In this document: positions 7,639 to 16,948 of the stretch, in pieces | How the letters are laid out: each line of letters begins with the position of its first letter | How positions within the stretch are numbered: position 1 is the first letter of the stretch | From: Vibrio splendidus | GTDB lineage: Bacteria; Pseudomonadota; Gammaproteobacteria; Enterobacterales; Vibrionaceae | DNA: 64,000 nucleotides | Reading direction: 5' to 3' | Assembly: GCF_001557875.1 (NCBI RefSeq) | Contig: NZ_LNRF01000011.1 | Span: 62,001 to 126,000 of the forward strand | Translations under genes and position numbers: made by a program | Notes under the pieces: model-generated | Seen by the model: the letters and a program-made list of their open reading frames with translations, nothing else | Database searches by the model: none | Told to the model about the DNA's origin: nothing

Positions 7639-9372
7639 TTACATGCGTTCTAGAGTATCGATACCTAGAAGCGATAGACCTTGCTTGATAGTCTTCGCTG
7701 TTAGTGCAGCAAGTTTCAGACGGCTCTGCTTAACAGCTTCGTCTTCTGCTACTAGGATAGGGCATGCTTCGTAGAAGCTAGAGAACTGACCTGCTAGTTC
7801 GAATAGGTAGCTACACATGATGTGTGGTTGACCTTCACGAGCAACAGACTGTACTGCTTCTTCGAATTGTAGAAGTTTCGCGATAAGCGCTTTCTCTTTC
7901 TCTTCAGTGATTTTGATTTCACCTTCAAGAGAGTCCATAGAAATGCCAGCTTTAGCAAATACAGAAGCAACACGAGTGTATGCGTACTGCATGTAAGGTG
8001 CTGTGTTACCTTCGAACGCAAGCATGTTGTCCCAATCGAACACGTAGTCAGTCGTACGGTGCTTAGAAAGGTCTGCGTACTTAACCGCTGCCATTGCAAC
8101 AGTGTTCGCGATCGCTTTTTTCTCGTCTTCTGCAAGTTCTGGGTTCTTAGATTCGATTAGCTGCGCTGCACGAACTTCTGCTTCATCAAGAAGATCAGCA
8201 AGACGAACAGTACCACCCGCACGAGTCTTGAATGGCTTGCCGTCTTTACCTAGCATCATGCCGAATGCGTGGTGCTCAAGAGAAACAGATTCTGGGATGT
8301 AACCTGCTTTACGAACGATAGTCCAAGCTTGCATTAGGTGTTGGTGCTGACGTGAGTCGATGAAGTAAAGTACGCGGTCTGCGCCTAACTCTTCAAAACG
8401 ATATTTTGCACAAGCAATATCAGTTGTTGTGTAAAGGAAACCGCCGTCGCGCTTCTGGATGATAACGCCCATTGGGTCGCCATCTTTGTTTTTGTATTCG
8501 TCTAGGAATACAACTTGTGCGCCGTCATCTTCTTTAGCAAGACCTTGTTCTTTTAGGTCTGCTACGATGGTAGGAAGCATGTGGTTGTACATGCTCTCGC
8601 CCATTACGTCATCACGAGTTAGTGATACGTTTAGACGATCGTAGTTGCGTTGGTTTTGAATCATTGTTACGTCAACAAGCTTCTTCCACATCTCAGCGCA
8701 GAACTCGTCGCCGCTTTGCAGTTTAACAACGTAGCCACGTGCTTTAAGTGCAAACTCTTCGTCTTCGTCGTAAAGCTTTTTAGATTCACGGTAGAAGCCT
8801 TCAAGATCAGCAAGTTCCATCGAAACTTCGCCAGACTCAGCTTGAACGCGCTCAAGGTTTGCGATAAGCATACCGAATTGAGTACCCCAGTCACCGATGT
8901 GGTTAGCACGGATAACGTTATGGCCTAGGAATTCAAGAGTACGAACAACCGCATCACCGATGATCGTTGAACGTAGGTGACCAACGTGCATCTCTTTCGC
9001 AACGTTTGGTGCAGAGTAATCCGCAACAATTGTTTGTGTTTCTGCAACGGCTACACCAAGGCGAGAATCAGCTAATGCTGCGTCTGCTTGTTGTGCTAGG
9101 AAAGCTTCATCTAGGAAGATGTTAAGGAAACCTGGGCCTGCGATTTCAACTTTAGAAGCGATACCGTCTAGGTTTAGAACGTCCAATACTTTTTGAGCAA
9201 ACTCTCGAGGATTAGTGCCTAGTCGCTTAGCAACGCCCATAACGCCGTTTGCTTGGTAGTCACCAAATTGTGGTTTTGCAGATTGGCGAACAGCGGCAGG
9301 AGAGCCTGCAGGTGCGCCAGCGGCTTCTAGAGCCTGAGATACTTTGTCATTAATAAGTGCTTGGATATTCAC
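7639..9372 (-). CDS. argS: Arginyl-tRNA synthetase
   Basis: A 577-residue class I synthetase that charges tRNA-Arg. The chosen start is GTG at 9372, giving (M)NIQALINDKVSQALEAAGAPA. It has a good GAAGGAAA ribosome site, and the length is that of Vibrio ArgS; the 37 residues upstream in the open frame are not family-like. Seen: the HIGH-type motif APNVAKEMHVGHLRSTIIGD, the long Arg-tRNA-specific DALR helical domain at the C terminus (YADLSKHRTTDYVFDWDNML onward) and the terminal LERM. Divergent from yecM, as in E. coli. A cognate tRNA-Arg(UCU) gene lies in the same window at 28967. Confidence 0.98.
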   Translation of the reverse strand: MNIQALINDKVSQALEAAGAPAGSPAAVRQSAKPQFGDYQANGVMGVAKRLGTNPREFAQKVLDVLNLDGIASKVEIAGPGFLNIFLDEAFLAQQADAALADSRLGVAVAETQTIVADYSAPNVAKEMHVGHLRSTIIGDAVVRTLEFLGHNVIRANHIGDWGTQFGMLIANLERVQAESGEVSMELADLEGFYRESKKLYDEDEEFALKARGYVVKLQSGDEFCAEMWKKLVDVTMIQNQRNYDRLNVSLTRDDVMGESMYNHMLPTIVADLKEQGLAKEDDGAQVVFLDEYKNKDGDPMGVIIQKRDGGFLYTTTDIACAKYRFEELGADRVLYFIDSRQHQHLMQAWTIVRKAGYIPESVSLEHHAFGMMLGKDGKPFKTRAGGTVRLADLLDEAEVRAAQLIESKNPELAEDEKKAIANTVAMAAVKYADLSKHRTTDYVFDWDNMLAFEGNTAPYMQYAYTRVASVFAKAGISMDSLEGEIKITEEKEKALIAKLLQFEEAVQSVAREGQPHIMCSYLFELAGQFSSFYEACPILVAEDEAVKQSRLKLAALTAKTIKQGLSLLGIDTLERM

Positions 9373-9719
9373 ACGCGTTTCCTTCAATTCAAGGATGATA
9401 AGAGTGGCCGTTATTTCGAGGTCATTAAATTGGTTAATTATGCGTCTAGTTAACGATTTAATGCCGAAATGAACAACAGACACTGTTTAAGTTCACAAAA
9501 ATGGCGTTAATCATACCAATTTTGTAGGGTTTCTTATAGGTCGAATTGATAGAAAATTAACATTTCCTGAGTGGTTTTTGACAATCGACTTTTACCAAGA
9601 CACGTTTGCATGTTTAAGGATCGGAAAGAACATACTTATTGAGTCTTTTTTGTAAAAGCAACGCTTGTTGCAAAAGGCAAAACTGATAACATGCAGCCAT
9701 TATTTGGAGAACGCAGACA
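9373..9719. other. argS/yecM divergent intergenic region
   Basis: A 347-bp spacer carrying the two divergent promoters. A TTGACA hexamer near 9578 and a short dyad (GCAAC-GCTT-GTTGC, 9658-9671) are the only features I can pick out. I see no gene in it. Confidence 0.4.
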
Positions 9720-10316
9720 ATGATGATGAGCCTGAAGCAAGCTGAACTAGAACCACAACAAATGATCGCCCGCCTTGATACCTTTATGGCAAAAATCGAG
9801 AACCTAGGAAATACATTAGGTTTGGATTTAAGCTTTGCTCAAGCGGATCATATTGCGCTGCGAATCAATGACACTGAGTTGGCCAAATCTGCGCATCAAG
9901 CATGGTCTGAGTACGGCTCTACAATTTCAGAGGCGATGATCAATGGTCGTCCAATTGTGGTGTTGGCTTTCGATGAACCCTTGCAAAGCCTTGGCTGGAA
10001 AATTGAATGCTTGGAGTTGCCATATCCAGCAGAAGGTAAGATTTATCCAAGCCAAGATTGGGAACATGTCGAGTTTGTGATTCCTTCTCACGCCCAAACG
10101 GCTGATGAGTACTTAGCGGATCTTAAAGAAACTTACCCGCAGTTCGCTGCTAACTTTGAAACGTTGACTGAGCAAGGCGTTAAGATCAAACTCTCTAGCC
10201 CGAAAGGCGAGGGTGAACGTCTGAATAACCCAACGGTTGCATTCAAGCATCAAGGAATTTGCATCAAGCTGCATCCACACTCTTTGAAGAAAATTGTGGA
10301 ATCAGAACAGGCTTAA
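9720..10316 (+). CDS. yecM: YecM-family protein (VOC superfamily)
   Basis: A 198-residue protein of the YecM family. It includes the conserved ADHIALRIN block near residue 42, ECLELPYPAEGKIYPSQDWEHVEFVI and GICIKLHPHSLKKIV. The fold is of the vicinal-oxygen-chelate type, with candidate metal ligands His and Glu (DHIALR, EHVEFV, KLHPHS). The biochemical function is not established. It is divergent to argS, the same partner as in E. coli. Three ATG codons in a row start the frame; the first has GGAG ten bases upstream. Confidence 0.9.
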   Translation: MMMSLKQAELEPQQMIARLDTFMAKIENLGNTLGLDLSFAQADHIALRINDTELAKSAHQAWSEYGSTISEAMINGRPIVVLAFDEPLQSLGWKIECLELPYPAEGKIYPSQDWEHVEFVIPSHAQTADEYLADLKETYPQFAANFETLTEQGVKIKLSSPKGEGERLNNPTVAFKHQGICIKLHPHSLKKIVESEQA

Positions 10317-10330
10317 GAGTTGCTGACAAT

Positions 10331-10692
10331 AGATTCCTGATCTCGCCTAGGCTCGTCGGAATGACGGGGTGTTCGAGGGCGTATGTTGGAGTCTATAGCT
10401 AGAAGGCTCATCATCGACTTCGTCATTCCCGATAGCGACGAAGGAGCGTAGTCGGGAATCTCGTAAAGCGAACTGATGACCAATAGTTTCGGTTTGTAGT
10501 TTGTTGGAAAGAGATTCGTGATTTCGCTCTGGCTCGTCGGAATGACGGGGTGTTCGATGGTGTTTGCCAGAGTCTATCTTTGGGTACTGACAGACTGAGT
10601 GTTCTAGGACGTATGTTAGAGCCTATAGCTAGAAGATTCATCACCGAGTTCGTCATTCCCGATAGCGACGAAGGAGTGTAGTCGGGAATCTC
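10331..10692. repeat. Two composite REP-like elements in tandem
   Basis: The yecM-purU gap (10317-10801) holds two related units, 10331-10462 and 10511-10692. Each begins with a degenerate left end (10331-10366; 10511-10547) ending in GGAATGACG. Each finishes with a 42-bp right end (10421-10462; 10651-10692) that begins CGTCATTCCCGA and ends TCGGGAATCTC. Left and right ends are inverted relative to each other, so each unit can fold into a large cruciform, and the 42-bp part is itself a palindrome. The internal stretch (GTATGTTGGAGTCTATAGCT and similar) is also shared. No coding capacity is seen, so they resemble non-autonomous palindromic elements. Confidence 0.8.
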
Positions 10693-10718
10693 TTAAAGTT
10701 GGTCTGATCATCAGATAC

Positions 10719-10758
10719 AAAAAACGCGCAATGGGTAAACCCTATTGCGCGTTTTTTA
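10719..10758 (-). terminator. Bidirectional terminator between the REP pair and purU
   Basis: The stem ACGCGCAAT...ATTGCGCGT is flanked by A-run and T-run, so it can work in both directions. It serves purU (minus strand, ending at 10802) and possibly yecM. Confidence 0.85.
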
Positions 10759-10801
10759 TTGGGTGCTAACTGGAAGTCTTACCGGAAATCGAATCCCCGA
10801 C

Positions 10802-11641
10802 TTACAGAATCACAGTCTTGTTGCCGTAAACAAAGACGTGATCATTGATCACCTTGTTTAGCGCCTTACTCAATACGTTCTTCTCAACGTCACGACCGGC
10901 TTGTGCCATGTCTTTCGCGCTGAAGTTGTGATCCACAGGGATAACATCTTGCTTAATGATTGGGCCTTCATCCAAATCATTAGTCACAAAGTGCGCTGTA
11001 GCACCAATGATTTTTACGCCGCGCTCATACGCTTGTTGATATGGCTTCGCGCCAATAAATGCTGGCAAAAAGCTGTGGTGGATATTGATGATCTTGTGGT
11101 TGTATTTTTCAACAAACCCTGGAGTCAGCACTCGCATGTACTTAGCCAAAACAAGGTAATCAGCCTCGTATTGGTCAATCACTTCTAGCATCTTCTTCTC
11201 ATGTTCTTCACGGTTTAGCCCTTCGTGAGAAACATGATGGTAAGGGATGTCAAAACGTTCAGTTAGGCTTTGCAGAATGTCGTAGTTACCGACAACCGCC
11301 GCGATTTCAACGTCTAAACTGCCATCGAAGTTCTTCATTAGAATGTCGCCAAGGCAGTGTGCTTCTTTGGTCACGAGTATCACAACACGCTTGCGAGATG
11401 AATCAACAAGCTTACGTTTCGTGTTTTGTGGCAGGGCTTGGTCTAAATCGGCAAGCAAGGTTTCATCATTGAAATACCCTTCAAGCTCGGTGCGCATAAA
11501 GAAGTGGCCACTTGTGTTATCTACGAACTCATTGTTGTGAATAATATTGAGTTGGTGCTTATAACAAATGTTGGTGATCTTAGAGATGAGGCCCGGGGCA
11601 TCAGTACAATGTGTTAGTAAAGTTTTTCTTTCCATTTGCAT
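10802..11641 (-). CDS. purU: Formyltetrahydrofolate deformylase
   Basis: A 279-residue enzyme hydrolysing 10-formyl-THF to THF and formate, balancing one-carbon pools and feeding formate to PurT. The N-terminal ACT domain (residues 5-85, LLTHCTDAPGLISKITNIC) precedes the formyltransferase fold. The catalytic block IINIHHSFLPAFIGAKPYQQAYERGVK is visible, with HxSxLP and a downstream Asp in DLDEGPI. Two in-frame ATG codons begin the protein (MQMERKTL); the first has GGAAG just upstream. It appears monocistronic. Confidence 0.97.
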   Translation of the reverse strand: MQMERKTLLTHCTDAPGLISKITNICYKHQLNIIHNNEFVDNTSGHFFMRTELEGYFNDETLLADLDQALPQNTKRKLVDSSRKRVVILVTKEAHCLGDILMKNFDGSLDVEIAAVVGNYDILQSLTERFDIPYHHVSHEGLNREEHEKKMLEVIDQYEADYLVLAKYMRVLTPGFVEKYNHKIINIHHSFLPAFIGAKPYQQAYERGVKIIGATAHFVTNDLDEGPIIKQDVIPVDHNFSAKDMAQAGRDVEKNVLSKALNKVINDHVFVYGNKTVIL

Positions 11642-11917
11642 CTTACTTCCATGAAATATTTTTATTCTTCAAATTAAATGCAGGCCGTCGAACGGTGAAC
11701 TGAGCCGCAATATCACCGTTATAATTAATCTATTATCAAGTTGGTTTCAACAAATTCTGCTGCTGATTTATCGCTTTGATAAATTGTTTGATATAGAAAT
11801 ATCAGTTTTTAGATAGAAAAACAGGCAGAAGCTTCATTTTTTAAAGTTTTGACCGTAGTACGCATTTGAACTTCAACCGAGGCATTTACGCCTTGGCCAA
11901 AAATAGAGGTGATACTT

Positions 11918-12118
11918 ATGGATAAAGAGTTATTAGCCAAAAAACTGTACTGCAAGCGAGTGAATTCATTGGCGGGTGGCACTGCGTTAGATGGTAATGT
12001 TCTAGATGAAATGTGGGAAAGCAAGACCTCGCCAACAGATGCAGTGAAGGCCATGCAACCTTGTGATAACCATTTTGAAGGCGCCTCTTGGTTGTCACGT
12101 TATCTAAGTCGAAAATAA
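11918..12118 (+). CDS. Small conserved-looking hypothetical protein
   Basis: A 66-residue protein starting MDKELLAKKLYCKRVNSLAGG. The ATG at 11918 is preceded by AGAGGT at a good distance, and this start is preferred to GTG at 11909. It has two cysteines (YCKR; QPCDNHF), no membrane segment and a basic tail WLSRYLSRK. I do not recognise a family. The overlapping minus-strand frame (11809-12054) lacks a ribosome site and is treated as a shadow. It stands alone between divergent purU and yoaA. The 276-bp gap upstream (11642-11917) shows no other gene. Confidence 0.6.
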   Translation: MDKELLAKKLYCKRVNSLAGGTALDGNVLDEMWESKTSPTDAVKAMQPCDNHFEGASWLSRYLSRK

Positions 12119-12196
12119 AAACGATTCTCTGATTCTTACTTCTTCAGTTCTTACCTTTAAGGTAACTCAAGTTACGTCAAACCAAACCAAACACCT

Positions 12197-12227
12197 CCGG
12201 TGCGAAGTCATTCTTGATTCGCGCCGG
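12197..12227 (+). terminator. Hairpin after the small hypothetical gene
   Basis: CCGGTGCGAA pairs with TTCGCGCCGG (nine Watson-Crick pairs and one G-T) across an 11-nt loop. It is followed by CTCACTAAA rather than a T-run, so it is only a candidate terminator. Confidence 0.45.
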
Positions 12228-12278
12228 CTCACTAAACCTGCCATAATTCGTCTTCTATTTTTCTAAACTTCGTACTCT

Positions 12279-14207
12279 ATGATATCTAAAACGTTTTCTG
12301 CTGATGGTGCTCTGGGTAAAGCGATCCCAGGGTTTCAACCACGACAAGCTCAACTAGACATGGCTGAAGCGGTTTCACAAGCTATTGAGCAACAGAGCCA
12401 ATTAGTTGTTGAAGCGGGAACGGGTACCGGTAAGACCTTTGCTTACTTAGTGCCAGCGCTGCTGAGTGGCAAGAAAACCATCATTAGTACGGGGTCTAAA
12501 AACCTTCAAGAACAGCTGTTTCACCGAGATTTACCATTGATGGTCGATGCGCTTGGCTTTTATGGTCAGGTTGCGTTACTCAAAGGGCGTTCAAACTATT
12601 TGTGTTTGGACAGGCTCAGCCGTCAAATGATCGAGAGTCATGGCGCTCATACCGATCCAACACTGCTGGCTCAGTTAGTGAAAGTTCGTAGTTGGTCATC
12701 ATCAACACAAACAGGTGATTTGGGCGATTGTGATGATATCGCTGAAGACAGCCCGGTTATCCCAACTATTACCTCGACCAATGACAACTGCTTGGGCAAA
12801 GAGTGCCCAAGTTATACCGATTGCTTCGTGCTTAAAGCGCGTAAAAAAGCGATGGATTCTGATGTCGTTGTAGTGAACCACCACTTGTTCTTAGCGGATT
12901 TAGCGATTAAAGAGACCGGATTTGGTGAGCTGATTCCTGAAGCCGATGTGTTTATTTTCGATGAAGCGCATCAACTTCCCGATATTGCCAGCCAGTACTT
13001 CGGACAATCGGTTTCCAGTCGACAGATCCAAGAGTTAGCCAAAGACATTGAAATCGCTTACCGAACTGAAGCCAAAGACATGCGTCAGCTACAGAAAGTA
13101 GGGGATAGGCTCGTTCAATCGTCAGCCGACCTGCGCATTGTGCTTGGTGATACTGGCTTTCGTGGTAACTGGCGCGAAGCCTTGAAATCAGAGTCGATCG
13201 CTAGAGAGTTAGTTCGCTTGCAAGATGCGCTGCAACTGGCCGTCGATGTATTGAAGTTAGCATTGGGGCGAAGCCAACTGTTAGATACCGCTTTCGAACG
13301 CGCAAACATGATTAAGTCGCGTATCGAACGTGTGTGCGATGTGTCGATCACTGGCTATTCGTATTGGTATGACACTACACCGCGCCACTTTGCTTTGCAC
13401 ATCACACCGCTTTCAGTCGCCGATAAATTCCACGAGCAGATTGAGCTTAAACCGGGCGCGTGGGTATTTACCTCAGCAACCTTGGCGGTATCGGACGATT
13501 TCGACCATTTCACTTCTCGATTAGGGTTAAAACCGTCGGCACAGTTTTCACTGCCGAGCCCGTTTGATTACCCAAATCAGGCGCGCTTGTGTGTACCTCG
13601 TTATCTTCCTGAACCAAATAGCCCTGGTCTCGCGGACAAACTAGTAAGAATGCTGACCCCGGTGATTGAGCAAAACCAAGGTCGCTGTTTCTTCTTGTGT
13701 ACTTCACACAGCATGATGAAAGAGTTGGGGGAGCGATTTCGTGAAACCCTTTCGGTTCCAGTTCTGCTGCAAGGTGAGACAAGTAAGCAAAAAACCTTAG
13801 CCGAATTCATGGAATTAGGTAACGCATTGCTGGTGGCTACAGGTGCTTTCTGGGAGGGGATAGATGTTAGGGGCGACGCATTAAGCTGTGTTATCATCGA
13901 CAAATTGCCCTTTACGGCCCCTGATGACCCTTTACTTAAGGCTCGAATCGAGGACTGTAAGCTAAAAGGGGGTGATCCTTTTGCACAGGTACAGTTGCCA
14001 GATGCTGTGATTACCTTGAAACAAGGTGTCGGCCGATTGATACGTGACAAGCGCGATAATGGCGCTTTGATTATTTGCGATAACCGATTGGTGACTCGCG
14101 ATTACGGTGGCATATTTTTGGCGAGTTTACCGCCTATCCCACGTACCCGTGACTTAGGGGTCATTAAAGAATTCTTAGCTAAAGACCATTCAACCGCTGC
14201 TGATTAA
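12279..14207 (+). CDS. yoaA: DinG/XPD-family ATP-dependent helicase YoaA
   Basis: A 642-residue superfamily 2 helicase. Walker A EAGTGTGKT is near residue 45 and the DEAH box (FDEAHQ) near 227. Between them is an iron-sulphur cysteine set (YLCLDRL, then DNCLGKECPSYTDC). Motif VI lies in QGVGRLIRDKRDNGAL. YoaA is the DinG paralogue that works with the DNA polymerase III chi subunit in repair of replication damage in E. coli (established there; inferred here). It lies upstream of tsaB as in enterics, with a 59-bp gap, and the two are probably co-transcribed. Confidence 0.95.
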   Translation: MISKTFSADGALGKAIPGFQPRQAQLDMAEAVSQAIEQQSQLVVEAGTGTGKTFAYLVPALLSGKKTIISTGSKNLQEQLFHRDLPLMVDALGFYGQVALLKGRSNYLCLDRLSRQMIESHGAHTDPTLLAQLVKVRSWSSSTQTGDLGDCDDIAEDSPVIPTITSTNDNCLGKECPSYTDCFVLKARKKAMDSDVVVVNHHLFLADLAIKETGFGELIPEADVFIFDEAHQLPDIASQYFGQSVSSRQIQELAKDIEIAYRTEAKDMRQLQKVGDRLVQSSADLRIVLGDTGFRGNWREALKSESIARELVRLQDALQLAVDVLKLALGRSQLLDTAFERANMIKSRIERVCDVSITGYSYWYDTTPRHFALHITPLSVADKFHEQIELKPGAWVFTSATLAVSDDFDHFTSRLGLKPSAQFSLPSPFDYPNQARLCVPRYLPEPNSPGLADKLVRMLTPVIEQNQGRCFFLCTSHSMMKELGERFRETLSVPVLLQGETSKQKTLAEFMELGNALLVATGAFWEGIDVRGDALSCVIIDKLPFTAPDDPLLKARIEDCKLKGGDPFAQVQLPDAVITLKQGVGRLIRDKRDNGALIICDNRLVTRDYGGIFLASLPPIPRTRDLGVIKEFLAKDHSTAAD

Positions 14208-14266
14208 TTGGCATTGTTGAGTTTAGCCATTATTTTTAGATTAGATAACAGATATTTGAGACACAA

Positions 14267-14968
14267 ATGAGCGCGAAAATTCTTGCAGTAGATACCGCAA
14301 CTGAAAACTGTTCAGTTGCATTAGTAATGGGTGACCAGGTGTTCGCACGTAGCGAAGAGGCTCCTCGAGACCATACGAAAAAAATTCTACCTATGGTGGA
14401 TGAAGTACTGAAAGAAGCGAATGTCGCTTTAACCGATATCGATGCTATCGCGTTTGGCCAAGGCCCAGGCAGTTTCACGGGTGTGCGTATTGGTATTGGT
14501 ATTGCTCAAGGCTTAGCTTTTGGTGCTGATTTACCGATGATCGGTGTCTCAACACTGGCAGCGATGGCGCAAGGCAGCTACCGTAAATTTGGTGAAATTC
14601 ACGTTGCGACAGCGATTGATGCGCGCATGAGTGAAGTATACTGGGCTCGTTACAGCCGTGAACAAGATGGTCGTTGGACTGCGGTTGATGCCGAATGTGT
14701 AACGCCACCAAGTGAATTGGCTGCGCAGTTAGAAGCAGATTCTGAAACATGGGCGAAAGTCGGTACCGGTTGGGCAGCTTACGCAGAGCATATGGACACA
14801 TTAGCGATCAACACTAAAGCGTGTGAAGTGCTATTCCCAGAAGCTCAAGATATGGCGTTCCTTGCTCAATTCGCTTATGCAGAAGGTAAAGCGGTTGCAG
14901 CAGAAGAGTCTGAGCCAGTTTATCTTCGTGACAAAGTGACTTGGAAGAAACTGCCAGGTCGCGAATAA
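14267..14968 (+). CDS. tsaB: tRNA t6A modification subunit TsaB
   Basis: A 233-residue ASKHA-fold protein (YeaZ). MSAKILAVDTATENCSVAL at the N terminus and AFGQGPGSFTGVRIGIGIAQGLAFG near residues 62-86 are diagnostic. TsaB scaffolds TsaD and TsaE for threonylcarbamoyl transfer to A37 of ANN-decoding tRNAs, including the tRNA-Arg(UCU) encoded in this window. Cytoplasmic and normally essential. A TTGAGAC ribosome site precedes the ATG. Confidence 0.97.
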   Translation: MSAKILAVDTATENCSVALVMGDQVFARSEEAPRDHTKKILPMVDEVLKEANVALTDIDAIAFGQGPGSFTGVRIGIGIAQGLAFGADLPMIGVSTLAAMAQGSYRKFGEIHVATAIDARMSEVYWARYSREQDGRWTAVDAECVTPPSELAAQLEADSETWAKVGTGWAAYAEHMDTLAINTKACEVLFPEAQDMAFLAQFAYAEGKAVAAEESEPVYLRDKVTWKKLPGRE

Positions 14969-15040
14969 TTTTTACAAGGTTCTGATGCAAATTAGGTCTA
15001 AATACGTATTATTTAGATTTGAGAGGGCAGATATTTAGTC

Positions 15041-15346
15041 ATGGTATCAATTAACAACTTACCTCCTTCTTCGATAGGCAGCACGTCTAAGCCGAATCGA
15101 ATAAAAAAGAAGGAGCAGGCAAAAAAATCTGATGCTAGCACTGCGGTTGGGCAACCGACTAAGGTGGCTAATGCTGTTTCTCACTCTATTCGTCAAGTTA
15201 AAGAGTCTGAACTGCACAAGGCTCAAATCCAGTATGATCTTCCAGAAGGCCGAGGACGTAAGGCTATGGAAGAGTATATGGATGTAATGAATCAGGCGAA
15301 GAAAGAAGAACTTGCAAAGCTTATCGGTGTCGATATCTACATCTAG
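15041..15346 (+). CDS. Small basic hypothetical protein between tsaB and slp
   Basis: A 101-residue protein that is probably disordered at its N terminus. The first 50 residues are rich in S, K, N and P; from residue 55 it is helical and charged (HSIRQVKESELHKAQIQYDL, then RGRKAMEEYMDVMNQAKKEELAKLIGVDIYI). No signal peptide or membrane segment. I do not recognise a defined family, although the position between tsaB and the slp-type gene suggests a Vibrio-conserved gene. GAGGG lies 13-17 bases before the ATG, a slightly long spacing. Confidence 0.7.
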   Translation: MVSINNLPPSSIGSTSKPNRIKKKEQAKKSDASTAVGQPTKVANAVSHSIRQVKESELHKAQIQYDLPEGRGRKAMEEYMDVMNQAKKEELAKLIGVDIYI

Positions 15347-15381
15347 AGCTTCTTATTAATGCCTGTTTAAGGACCAGAACC

Positions 15382-15942
15382 ATGTCAAATTATCTCTCTA
15401 AATTACGCTTAATAGCCTTTTCTCTTGGTGTCTTGGTACTTGCCGGGTGTTCATCACTTCCTAGCGAGCTTGAAGCAAAATCAGAGCCTGTGATTAGCGA
15501 TTACCAACAGTGGGTCGACCAACTACCGGATGCGAAAAGTGTTCGATTAGGTGGCGTTATCTCTAAAGTGACCAACTTGAAAGATAAGACTCGAATCGAA
15601 GTCGCTAATATGCCGATTTCGAGTAGCGGTAAGCCAGATCTAGACGCAGAGCCAAGCGGACGTTTTGTTGGTTATATTGAAGGGTACGTTGAGCCTCTAA
15701 GCTTTGCAGAAGGTCGTCTGATTACTTTGGTTGGTCAGTCAAGTGGGAGTGAAGATGGAAAAATAGGGGAATACCCTTACACCTTCCCTGTAATGAAAGT
15801 GGACAACCAACGACTGTGGAACATTACTGAGCGCGTTGTTGTTAATGATTTTGCACCAACCTACTACTCGTGCAGAAGTTTACATTGTCGCAGTTTTCAA
15901 ACGATGCCAAGACAAGGTCGAGTGATACAGGACGTAGAGTAA
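15382..15942 (+). CDS. Slp-family outer-membrane lipoprotein (YeaY-like)
   Basis: A 186-residue lipoprotein. The signal peptide ends in the lipobox LAGC with the acylated Cys at residue 23. The next residues are SSLP, without Asp at +2, so outer-membrane sorting is expected. Motifs VRLGGVISKVTN, GRFVGYIEGYVEP and GRLITLVGQ are typical of Slp/YeaY. In E. coli the paralogue yeaY also sits between tsaB and fadD. Function is unclear; starvation-inducible Slp proteins are the nearest relatives. AAGGACC ribosome site upstream. Confidence 0.9.
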   Translation: MSNYLSKLRLIAFSLGVLVLAGCSSLPSELEAKSEPVISDYQQWVDQLPDAKSVRLGGVISKVTNLKDKTRIEVANMPISSSGKPDLDAEPSGRFVGYIEGYVEPLSFAEGRLITLVGQSSGSEDGKIGEYPYTFPVMKVDNQRLWNITERVVVNDFAPTYYSCRSLHCRSFQTMPRQGRVIQDVE

Positions 15943-15990
15943 TTAACTTTTTAGACGTTGATTGCGCAAACAGATGGAACTAAGTGTTTG

Positions 15991-16842
15991 ATGATTGAAA
16001 AGTCATACTCCCTCGCGAGCGGGACGCTTGCAACACAACAGATTGGCAACCCACAAACGACCGCAACGACGGTCGTTTTTATTCATGGGTGGTTGGACAA
16101 TTCGTCCAGTTTTAACCAGGTTATGCAGCAAGTCGCCAAGTTTGCGCCCAATGCTCACCTTATTGCTATCGACCTTTTCGGACACGGCTTCTCGTCGCAC
16201 AAATCGGGAAGTTACTACCCATTTCATGATTATATTGATGACTTGCATCAGTTGGTGACTAAATTATCGCCAAACAGACTGGTACTAGTAGGACATTCAC
16301 TTGGTGCATTGATAGCAAGTTGCTATAGTGCCGCCTTTCCTGAAAAGGTGTCAGGATTAATTCAAATTGAAGGTCACGGACCTCTTTCTGAAGCTCCCCA
16401 CGAAACAGTCTCTCGCTTGAGGGATGGGGTACTCAGTCGTCTTCGACAGCGAAGAAAGCCTTCACGTCCTCTGGCAAGCCTTGAGGATGCTATTAAGCTG
16501 AGAGCTCACGCCAACCAAATTAATGCTGAATTAATCGCTCCTATTGTTGAGCGAGGTATTGTCGAGTTCGAGAACTCTTGGCAATGGCGATGCGACCCTA
16601 ATCTAAAATGTGACTCGTTATATCGAATGTCACAGGCGCACGCTGAAGCGATTATGGCGGCTATTGAATGTCCTCAATTAATAATCCTAGGGAATGATGG
16701 ATTCCGACATTTGCAGCATAATCGCTACAAATCAGTGCATAGTCCTCTGCATATAGAGACTGTTCCTGGTGGACATCATTGTCATTTAGAGAGCCCAGAG
16801 CTAGTTTCAGAGCTAATTCTTGGTGTAGTTAACAAAATTTAA
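15991..16842 (+). CDS. Alpha/beta hydrolase
   Basis: About 283 residues when started at ATG 15991, with GGAAC 11 bases upstream. The frame stays open to a TTG at 15958, but that codon has no ribosome site. VVFIHGWLDNSSSFNQV carries the oxyanion strand, VLVGHSLGALIAS the nucleophile elbow (GHSLG), and the C-terminal GGHHCHLESP the catalytic His; the acid is probably in LIILGNDGF. Such enzymes hydrolyse esters or thioesters, and the substrate is not visible. Lying just upstream of fadD it may act on acyl esters, which is inference from position only. Confidence 0.85.
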   Translation: MIEKSYSLASGTLATQQIGNPQTTATTVVFIHGWLDNSSSFNQVMQQVAKFAPNAHLIAIDLFGHGFSSHKSGSYYPFHDYIDDLHQLVTKLSPNRLVLVGHSLGALIASCYSAAFPEKVSGLIQIEGHGPLSEAPHETVSRLRDGVLSRLRQRRKPSRPLASLEDAIKLRAHANQINAELIAPIVERGIVEFENSWQWRCDPNLKCDSLYRMSQAHAEAIMAAIECPQLIILGNDGFRHLQHNRYKSVHSPLHIETVPGGHHCHLESPELVSELILGVVNKI

Positions 16843-16858
16843 ACAAGTGTTTGAGCCT

Positions 16859-16878
16859 TTTAGTGCTCATGCACTAAA
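16859..16878. promoter_or_regulatory. 20-bp palindrome in the fadD leader
   Basis: TTTAGTGC and GCACTAAA flank a TCAT loop, a perfect 8-bp inverted repeat midway between the hydrolase stop and fadD. No T-run follows on either strand, so an operator or a weak terminator are both possible. It does not match the FadR consensus. Confidence 0.4.
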
Positions 16879-16948
16879 GCTGTGCTGTAATACCGCAATG
16901 ATAAAAAGCGGCGAAGCAGTCGTCAGCTGATAAACGAGGAGTAACATC

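Noticed and set aside
7484..7774. Plus-strand frame with repeated LESRISN units
   Set aside because: The repetition is only the heptamer array translated, and the frame overlaps the argS 3' end. The minus-strand frame with repeated SYLVSRI at 2788-3015 is the same artefact.
11809..12054. Minus-strand 81-codon frame opposite the 66-residue gene
   Set aside because: The plus-strand frame has a well-spaced AGAGGT site and a compact end; the minus frame has neither.
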